Of a stretch of DNA of 38,811 nucleotides, positions 34,328-38,811 are shown in pieces. Below the pieces are notes generated by a model that was not told where the DNA came from, ran no database searches, and worked only from the letters and a program-made list of their open reading frames with translations. How positions within the stretch are numbered: position 1 is the first letter of the stretch; every line of letters starts with the position of its first letter. The position numbers and the translations under genes are program-made. Source of the stretch: Polaromonas sp. (lineage in GTDB: Bacteria; Pseudomonadota; Gammaproteobacteria; Burkholderiales; Burkholderiaceae_C); NCBI GenBank assembly GCA_025362315.1, contig JANYGP010000120.1:1-38811 (forward strand), given 5' to 3'.

Positions 34328-35634
34328 ACCAACTTCAACTGTTTCTTCCTTGCGCAGCAGGCGTTGAGGCCTTGCTGGCCATAGAAGTGCAGTGCATCAC
34401 GGGCACGGCGCCCAAAGCATGGCGTGCGGGTGTGCAGCTGCAGGGCTCGTGGCGCGATGCACTGCTGCTCAATTTGCACAGCCGGCTGGCCCAGCGGGTG
34501 TTGATTGAGCTGGCGCACCACCAGTACCGAACCGAACAGGATTTGTACAACGCAGCAGCAGGTGTAGCGTGGGAAATCTGGTTCACGCCCAAACAGACCT
34601 TCAAGGTCGAGATCACGGCGCAGCATAGCCCGCTCACCAGCCTGAACTTTGCGGCACTCAAAATCAAGGACGCCATTGCCGACCGCTTCAGGGATAAGTA
34701 CGATGTGCGTCCTGACGTTGACACCCGCTACCCGGATGTGCGGGTGTATGTGCACCTGACGGTGGACACCGTGACGGTGTACATCGACACATCAGGCGAG
34801 CCGCTGTTCAAGCGCGGCTGGCGCGAAGACGTGGGCGATGCGCCGCTGAAGGAAACACTGGCCGCCGCCATGCTGGCCGCCAGCGGCTGGTCGGGCGACG
34901 ATGGTTTGTGCTCTCAAGGCGTGGCGCTGTATGACCCGTGCTGCGGCTCAGGAACGATTGCCATTGAAGCCGCGCAAATTGCCTGCAACATTGCGCCGGG
35001 CATCACGCGCAAATTTGCGTTTCAAAAATATGTGCCTTTCCAGCCGCATGTGTGGGAAGGGCTGCTGGACCAGGCCGATGCGGCAATCACGGATCCGACA
35101 GCCGAAGTTTTTGGCAGTGATGTGGCTTTCAGGATGGTCGATTTTGCTGAGCGCAATGCCGAGAGGGCAGGCGTGGCCGGCGCGGTGCAGTTCAGGGGCG
35201 GCGACGCGCTGGAGCGCATGCCGCCTGTCGCGTCAGGGGTCATGCTGGTCAACCCGCCTTACGGCGAGCGCATGGATGTGGCTGGGGCGGCCGGTGCACC
35301 CAAGCGGACCCAGTATCAGGGGCAGGTGATTGACGACTTTGGCCAGCCTGTTCAAGCCAGCCATGTGCATGGTCAACCCAGAGGCCGCAAATTGGCACGG
35401 ACCGAAGGTGGCATTGAGGCCAGCGACTTTTTCCCCAAGCTTGCCACCCACTGGAAGAAAAACTACGCGGGCTGGACAGCCCACGTCCTCACGCCCGACC
35501 TGAAACTGCCCACCAAAATGCGCCTGAAAGAATCACGCCGCGTCCCGATGTGGAACGGCCCGATTGAGTGCCGCCTGTTCAGGTTTGACATGGTGGCAGG
35601 CTCGGCGCGGGGCAAACCCGCAGCTGACCTGTGA
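34324..35634 (+). CDS. THUMP-domain class I RNA methyltransferase (RlmL N-half-like)
   Basis: The protein has 436 residues. The N-terminal half has a ferredoxin-like/THUMP RNA-binding region (about 1-165, ending YIDTSGEPLFKRGWREDVGD). The C-terminal half is the UPF0020 methylase with the SAM motif LYDPCCGSGTIAIEAA and the catalytic NPPYGERM. This matches the N-terminal half of E. coli RlmL, which makes m2G2445 in 23S rRNA, and the related YpsC group. Target guanine N2 in rRNA is the likely substrate, unproven here. It is coupled to rpoN by a 4-base overlap. The last codons overlap the GTG of the PIN frame. Confidence 0.88.
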   Translation: MNQLQLFLPCAAGVEALLAIEVQCITGTAPKAWRAGVQLQGSWRDALLLNLHSRLAQRVLIELAHHQYRTEQDLYNAAAGVAWEIWFTPKQTFKVEITAQHSPLTSLNFAALKIKDAIADRFRDKYDVRPDVDTRYPDVRVYVHLTVDTVTVYIDTSGEPLFKRGWREDVGDAPLKETLAAAMLAASGWSGDDGLCSQGVALYDPCCGSGTIAIEAAQIACNIAPGITRKFAFQKYVPFQPHVWEGLLDQADAAITDPTAEVFGSDVAFRMVDFAERNAERAGVAGAVQFRGGDALERMPPVASGVMLVNPPYGERMDVAGAAGAPKRTQYQGQVIDDFGQPVQASHVHGQPRGRKLARTEGGIEASDFFPKLATHWKKNYAGWTAHVLTPDLKLPTKMRLKESRRVPMWNGPIECRLFRFDMVAGSARGKPAADL

Positions 35635-36164
35635 GTCATACATTACGCCCTCTCCCCCAAGGAGAGAAAAATGACTTACTCCCTCTCCCCCTGGGAGAGA
35701 AAAATGACTTACTCCCTCTCCCCCTGGGAGAGGGTAGGGGTGAGGGCAAGTGCAGAAATGGTTCACCTATCGTGCTCGACACCAACATCGTGCTCGACAC
35801 ATTCGTCTTCAACGACCCAATAACTGCACCACTGCAACAGGCGCTGGCAAATAACGAAATCGACTGGCTCGCCACACAAGCCATGCGTGACGAGCTGGCA
35901 CGCGTTCTGGCCTACCCCAAAATCGTTCAGAAGCTGGCGTTCTACAAGCTAGGCGCACAGGACATACTCGACCAGTTTGACCAGCACAGCCATAGGGTCG
36001 ACATCGCGCCCAAGGCCAGCATGACCTGCCGCGACGCAGACGACCAAAAATTCATTGACCTCGCCGTACAGCACCGCGCCCTGCTTCTAAGCAAGGACCA
36101 TGCCGTTCTTTCAATGCAAAAAAGGCTGCTGGCGCACGGAATACTTGCGCAAGCAGCTCTGTAA
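35631..36164 (+). CDS. PIN-domain protein, probable toxin; start uncertain
   Basis: The PIN nuclease core (about residues 48-177) shows VLDTNIVLDTFVF (first acidic residue), MRDELARVLAYP, CRDADDQKFIDLA (acidic pair) and LLLSKDHAVLSM. This resembles the COG1569 group, annotated as toxin parts of toxin-antitoxin systems, acting as magnesium-dependent RNases. No antitoxin gene is beside it. The frame from GTG 35631 runs through three 33-bp repeat units that give an odd leader (LPLPLGEKND repeats). The only later start before the core is the GTG at residue 48 (35772), which is very close to it. The last 15 codons and the stop lie in a 57-bp repeat copy. Confidence 0.7.
   Translation: MSHTLRPLPQGEKNDLLPLPLGEKNDLLPLPLGEGRGEGKCRNGSPIVLDTNIVLDTFVFNDPITAPLQQALANNEIDWLATQAMRDELARVLAYPKIVQKLAFYKLGAQDILDQFDQHSHRVDIAPKASMTCRDADDQKFIDLAVQHRALLLSKDHAVLSMQKRLLAHGILAQAAL
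35648..35746 (+). repeat. 33-bp tandem repeat, 3 units (CCCTCTCCC REP-like)
   Basis: Three units of 33 bp begin CCCTCTCCCC; units two and three share CTGGGAGAG, and the last runs into GGTAGGGGTGAGGG. This is the palindromic CCCTCTCC...GGAGAGGG type seen between genes in many proteobacteria. The 33-bp period equals 11 codons, so the PIN frame stays open through all units. Confidence 0.9.
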
Positions 36165-36172
36165 TTCATAGC
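36116..36172 (-). repeat. 57-bp dispersed repeat forming the end of the PIN gene (antisense)
   Basis: On the minus strand it begins GCTATGAATTACAGAGCTGC, continues TTGCGCAAGTATTCCGTGCG, then CCAGCAGCC. The PIN frame reads it antisense as a segment ending LLAHGILAQAAL, then the stop, in the same frame as the purK and chrA antisense copies. Confidence 0.75.
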
Positions 36173-36196
36173 ATAAATAATCAAGACATCAAAAAA

Positions 36197-36228
36197 CCAA
36201 ACTACCAAACCACCAAACTACCAAACCA
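36197..36228. repeat. 8-bp tandem repeat, 4 units, before the EamA gene
   Basis: CCAAACTA and CCAAACCA alternate twice each, 16 bp before the exporter start codon. There is no ribosome site between, so the tract occupies the leader. Confidence 0.9.
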
Positions 36229-36243
36229 GATCATTCGCTCACC

Positions 36244-37155
36244 ATGCTTTTCACAAAACCATCCGCCTGCACATTGCTGGCCCTTTGCGCCATTGCGCTG
36301 TGGTCGTCACTGGCGGTGCTAGGCACGCTGCTGGCGCACATTCCGCCGTTTTTGCTGACTGGCTTGGCGCTGCTGATTGGCAGTGTGCCGGCTTGGCCGT
36401 TTTACCGGCTGTGGCGGGTGTCGCGGGCAGCACTGGCCATTGGCGTCAGCGGTTTGTTTGGTTACCACTTTTTGCTGTTCATGGCGCTGCGCCATGCACC
36501 GGCGGTAGAGGCCAATCTGGTCAACTACTTATGGCCGCTGGGCATTGTGCTGATGGCGCCGCTGTTTTTGCCGGGTGTCAAGCTGACTGCTACTCATTTG
36601 GTAGCTGCCTACGCTGGTTTTATGGGCGCTGCAGTAGCTATTGTGGGTGACTCCTGGTTTTCAGAGAAGGCGGCAGGCACGGCTTTTACTGGCAGCAATG
36701 CCTTGGGCTACGCATTGGCGGCGATTGCTGCTTTCATTTGGGCCAGCTACTCGCTGATGGGCAAACGCCTGAGCCTTCAGGGGCGCGGCTTTCCCACAGC
36801 GGCCATTGGTCTGTTTGGGTTGGTGTCCGGGCTACTGTCGCTACTGTGTCATGCGCTGCTGGAACCATCTGTGTCCTTGGGAACGCGCGACTGGATGTTG
36901 ATCATCCTCATGGGTCTGGGCCCGCTGGGTGCAGCATTTTTCCTGTGGGACGCCGCGCTTAAAAAAGGCGATGCACGCAGCATCGGCATTTTGAGCTACA
37001 TCACGCCACTGGCTTCAACCGCACTTTTGCTGGTGGCTACTGGCAAGCCTTTGACCTGGGGCGTTGGCCTGGCGACTGTGTTGATACTGGGCGCCGCTGC
37101 GCTGGGCAGCCGAGCCAAACCACCCAGCGACGGCGCTGGTCATCCAAGCCACTAA
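36244..37155 (+). CDS. EamA family transporter (YddG-like exporter)
   Basis: The protein has 303 residues and about ten membrane helices in two EamA halves. Visible segments are LLALCAIALWSSLAVLGTLL, GYHFLLFMALRHAPAVEANL with VNYLWPLGIV, AAFIWASYSLMGKRLS, and LGPLGAAFFLWDAALKKGDA with ILSYITPLAS. NYLWPL and FLWDAALKKGD are marks of the YddG group, which exports aromatic amino acids in enterobacteria; the substrate here is not known. Residues 116-134 overlap a sense match to the 57-bp repeat. A truncated Lrp-type gene follows, convergent; such exporters are often controlled by Lrp-type regulators. Confidence 0.88.
   Translation: MLFTKPSACTLLALCAIALWSSLAVLGTLLAHIPPFLLTGLALLIGSVPAWPFYRLWRVSRAALAIGVSGLFGYHFLLFMALRHAPAVEANLVNYLWPLGIVLMAPLFLPGVKLTATHLVAAYAGFMGAAVAIVGDSWFSEKAAGTAFTGSNALGYALAAIAAFIWASYSLMGKRLSLQGRGFPTAAIGLFGLVSGLLSLLCHALLEPSVSLGTRDWMLIILMGLGPLGAAFFLWDAALKKGDARSIGILSYITPLASTALLLVATGKPLTWGVGLATVLILGAAALGSRAKPPSDGAGHPSH
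36589..36645 (+). repeat. Possible 57-bp repeat copy inside the EamA gene (sense)
   Basis: It begins GCTACTCATTTGGTAGCTGC and has GGGCGCTGCAGTAGC near the end. The first 20 bases match the cnoX copy closely; the tail is diverged. It supplies ATHLVAAYAGFMGAAVAIV, in the usual sense frame. Confidence 0.5.
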
Positions 37156-37164
37156 CGCGGTTCA

Positions 37165-37437
37165 TCAGGGCTGGCTCAAATGCCCCAGCGGCAAGGCACT
37201 GCTGGCCTTGACTTCTCCTAACGAAAAGCTGGTGTGGATGTCTTTCACGTTCAGCAAGTTCATTAGTTTTTTCAGGGCAAACTGGCTGAACGTTTCCAGG
37301 TCTTGGGCGACGACTTGCAGCTCAAAAGTGCAGGTGCCGCTGATGTAGTGGCAGGCGACGACTTCGGGCATTTTCTTGATGGCTTGCTCTAGCTTGCCGG
37401 TGGAGTCGGCACTGTTGCGGTCAGCGTCGAGCCGCAT
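37165..37437 (-). pseudogene. Truncated Lrp/AsnC regulator, effector domain only
   Basis: Ninety codons encode the C-terminal RAM domain of an Lrp/AsnC protein (IKKMPEVVACHYISGTCTFE, FALKKLMNLLNVKDIHTSFS). It is a close paralogue of the gene at 38394-38810 but lacks the whole helix-turn-helix. Homology stops at about 37436, where histidine kinase debris begins on the other strand, so this is a broken duplicate and not a short gene. An ATG happens to sit at the junction, so a 90-residue peptide could still be made. If translated, it could join oligomers of the intact paralogue; that is speculation. Confidence 0.8.
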
Positions 37438-37634
37438 TTTCGAGCGCGCGTGGCCTCAAGGTCGATAGTTCAGGTCTAGGCTGGGCAATTGTGGTGGAGA
37501 TTGCCAAACAGCATGATGCAACAGTGAGCATTTAAGATGCGCTGTTGTTAGGTCAGATTGAGTCACCAGGGCCGCAGATTGCTGTGAGGTTTGCTGCGGG
37601 TGAATCGGAAATTGAACGGCAAAGTCAGGTTTGA
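37436..37634 (+). pseudogene. Remnant of a sensor histidine kinase C-terminus
   Basis: Reading ATT TTC GAG CGC gives IFER, the ATPase F-box. After a frameshift, DSSGLGWAIVVEIAKQHDAT is the G2-box and last helix of a HATPase domain (compare the common GLGLAIVxEIAxxHG). A stop at 37533-37535 interrupts it, and the same frame then continues with ESPGPQIAVRFAAG to a stop at 37632-37634, like the end of QseC/TctE-type kinases. Only the last 65 or so codons remain, with one frameshift and one nonsense codon. Confidence 0.7.
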
Positions 37635-37702
37635 CATGCAGCAACCCGCCATTTTCTGCAGCATCAGTTGCAATTCAATTTATATGTATTTTCAATAAAT
37701 TA

Positions 37703-38065
37703 GTGAAAATCCAGTACGACGCCGTAAACATGGCGCAACACTGCTAAACCGTGGACTTGACTTTGCCCGTGCCGACGAAGTTTTCGCTCAAGAGTGGCTG
37801 GTTAAAAAAGATGAGCGCTTTGACTACACGGAGGAGCGTTTCATCAGTTATTCCAATTCGCAATAAAAACGATAACTGCGTTGCGTCGCCTTGCCGTGCT
37901 GTAGCACTGTCAGCGGCTTAGCGCCTTGTTCTCGCTTCTATTGCGAATTGGAATTACGGCATGCTGGGCGGCCGATGGGTCGTCTTGGTTTGGACACCGC
38001 GCGGTAAGGCTCGCCGCATCATTTCTATGAGGTACGCACATGAACGCGAAATCAACAGCGCCTAA
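37703..38065 (+). pseudogene. brnT: brnT toxin pseudogene, split by a small element
   Basis: BrnT is a ribonuclease-like toxin of type II BrnT-BrnA systems. A GTG start at 37703 gives KIQYDA, the typical beginning. After disturbed frames (37721-37749) the frame from 37750 reads RGLDFARADEVFAQEW, then KKDERFDYTEERFISY. A 103-bp element follows. The frame then resumes as YGMLGGRWVVLVWTPRGKAR, then RIISMRYAHEREINSA, and stops at 38063-38065. The last 26 bp overlap brnA, as in intact operons. The start-side frameshifts and the insertion both make it inactive. Confidence 0.85.
37851..37953. mobile_element. 103-bp MITE-like element in brnT
   Basis: Perfect 15-bp terminal inverted repeats TTCCAATTCGCAATA (37851-37865) and its complement (37939-37953) are flanked on both sides by TTA (37848-37850 and 37954-37956), a likely target duplication. 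The interior has no gene and folds further (TGCTGTAGCA centre). Removing the element plus one TTA joins codons AGT and TAC and restores the BrnT frame. Confidence 0.9.
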
Positions 38066-38357
38066 CCCGAACTGGATACACCCAGACGACGCACCAGAAC
38101 TTAACAAAGCCTGGTTTGAAACAGCCACGCCCATGATCGGACAAAAGCAGGTCACCCGCCAAATGTGGCTTGCCAGCGTAGAGGCAAAAAAGCGTGGGCG
38201 GCCTTTGGGGTCTGTCAAAGCGGATGCAAAACAAGTGGCGACGTTGCGCTTTGACCCTGATGTGTTGGCTGCACTGCGAGCCACGGGTGACGGCTGGCAA
38301 ACACGTGTCAACAACACGTTGCGGGCGTCATTGCAATTGGCTGGGCGGCTGGGTTGA
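38040..38357 (+). CDS. brnA: BrnA-type antitoxin (orphan)
   Basis: This 105-residue protein has the BrnA start (IHPDDAPELNKAWFETATPM) and a C-terminal ribbon-helix-helix-like DNA-binding end (QVATLRFDPDVLAALRATGD, then GWQTRVNNTLRASLQL). A basic stretch KKRGRPLG sits between. BrnA neutralises BrnT and represses its own operon by binding the promoter. The ATG at 38040 lies inside the 3' end of brnT, the usual arrangement. The toxin is broken, so this antitoxin is intact but has no local partner; it might still act against related toxins or as a repressor. Confidence 0.88.
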   Translation: MNAKSTAPNPNWIHPDDAPELNKAWFETATPMIGQKQVTRQMWLASVEAKKRGRPLGSVKADAKQVATLRFDPDVLAALRATGDGWQTRVNNTLRASLQLAGRLG

Positions 38358-38393
38358 TGGCTGTGAGCGCCACAGATCGGATGACGTCGCCTA

Positions 38394-38810
38394 TCAAATC
38401 CGACTCGAATTTCCCAAATGCACCAGCGGCAAGGCGCCGCCCGCTTTAACTTCACCCAGCGAAAAGCTGGTGTGGATGTCTTTGACATGCGGCAGACTCA
38501 TCAGTTTTTTCAGGGCAAACTGACTGAAAGTCTCCAGGTCTTGTGCCACAACTTGCAGCTCAAACGTGCCTGCGCCGCTGATGTAGTGGCAGGCCACGAC
38601 TTCTGGCATTTTTTTGATCGCTTCTTCCAGTCTGCCGGTTGAATCTGCACTGTTGCGGTCGGCATCCAGCCGCACAAACGCCAACACACCCAAGCCGATT
38701 TTGTGACGATTGATTTCGGCGCGGTAGCCGGTGATGTAGCCAGCTTCTTCAAGCGCGCGCACGCGCCGCCAGCAGGGTGCGGCGGACAGGCCCACGCGTG
38801 ACGCCAATTC
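38394..38810 (-). CDS. Lrp/AsnC family transcriptional regulator, 5' end outside window
   Basis: The frame is open to the window edge, entering at the end of the recognition helix (ELASRVGLSAAPCWRRVRAL), followed by the Lrp linker EEAGYITGYRAEINRHKIGL. The complete RAM effector domain follows (ADRNSADSTGRLEEAIKKMP, VACHYISGAGTFELQVVAQD, VKDIHTSFSLGEVK). Lrp/AsnC proteins form octamers that respond to amino acids. The TTG near the edge encodes an internal leucine, not the start. A truncated paralogue of its second half lies at 37165-37437 in the same orientation. Confidence 0.9.
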   Translation of the reverse strand, partial: ELASRVGLSAAPCWRRVRALEEAGYITGYRAEINRHKIGLGVLAFVRLDADRNSADSTGRLEEAIKKMPEVVACHYISGAGTFELQVVAQDLETFSQFALKKLMSLPHVKDIHTSFSLGEVKAGGALPLVHLGNSSRI

Positions 38811-38811
38811 A

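Overview
The window looks like chromosomal DNA of a beta-proteobacterium, most likely order Burkholderiales and close to Comamonadaceae (Polaromonas/Rhodoferax/Acidovorax type). This rests on gene content and order (metX-metW, lptA-lptB-rpoN, argS-SPOR-dsbA, purE-purK, malate synthase G), protein style, and a short dispersed repeat that I remember from that family. No search was run, so the genus is not settled. Almost every base is accounted for. No rRNA, tRNA, CRISPR array or intact insertion sequence was seen.

Layout. 1-543: tail of an unknown AT-richer secreted protein and a repeat. 544-2062: nnrU-like and cnoX-like genes on the minus strand. 2143-5523: purE-purK, a Sua5-type tRNA t6A enzyme, then a MntA-HepT toxin-antitoxin pair. 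5551-8514: an inverted repeat, an HNH protein, a GltB-like flavoprotein and a SEC-C/UPF0149 protein. 8637-11384: a large lipoprotein nuclease. 11622-14764: a possible DUF697 remnant, then a nitrilase plus FMN-barrel pair with a divergent AraC-type regulator. 14855-18093: psd, M20 peptidase and lipase operon. 18232-22462: an unknown gene, chrA, a rhodanese, metW and metX. 22641-27600: slyD-like, a LysR regulator, a small secreted protein, glcB and a PsiF protein. 27761-35634: argS, SPOR, dsbA, lptA, lptB, rpoN and a THUMP methyltransferase. 35631-38811: an accessory end with a PIN protein, an EamA exporter, a truncated Lrp copy, histidine kinase debris, a broken brnT with intact brnA, and the edge of a full Lrp gene.

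How genes work together. purE/purK are coupled in purine synthesis. metX/metW are coupled in methionine synthesis and are followed by a rhodanese-chrA chromate resistance pair. lptA/lptB serve LPS export beside the sigma-54 gene. psd and the lipase touch phospholipid metabolism. The nitrilase unit is probably controlled by its divergent AraC-type neighbour. MntA-HepT and BrnT-BrnA are stress or defence type toxin-antitoxin modules, the second one dead on the toxin side.

Most unusual. (1) A dispersed repeat has 11 aligned copies, each spanning 57 bases (19 codons). Four lie between genes. Seven lie in coding sequence: cnoX, purK, chrA twice, rpoN, the EamA gene and the end of the PIN gene. All four sense copies in genes use one reading frame, and all three antisense copies share another. 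(2) A 103-bp element with perfect 15-bp terminal inverted repeats and TTA duplications splits brnT. Removing it in silico rejoins the BrnT frame exactly. (3) Short tandem repeats of different periods (6, 7, 8, 9, 12 and 33 bp) sit before or inside several genes.
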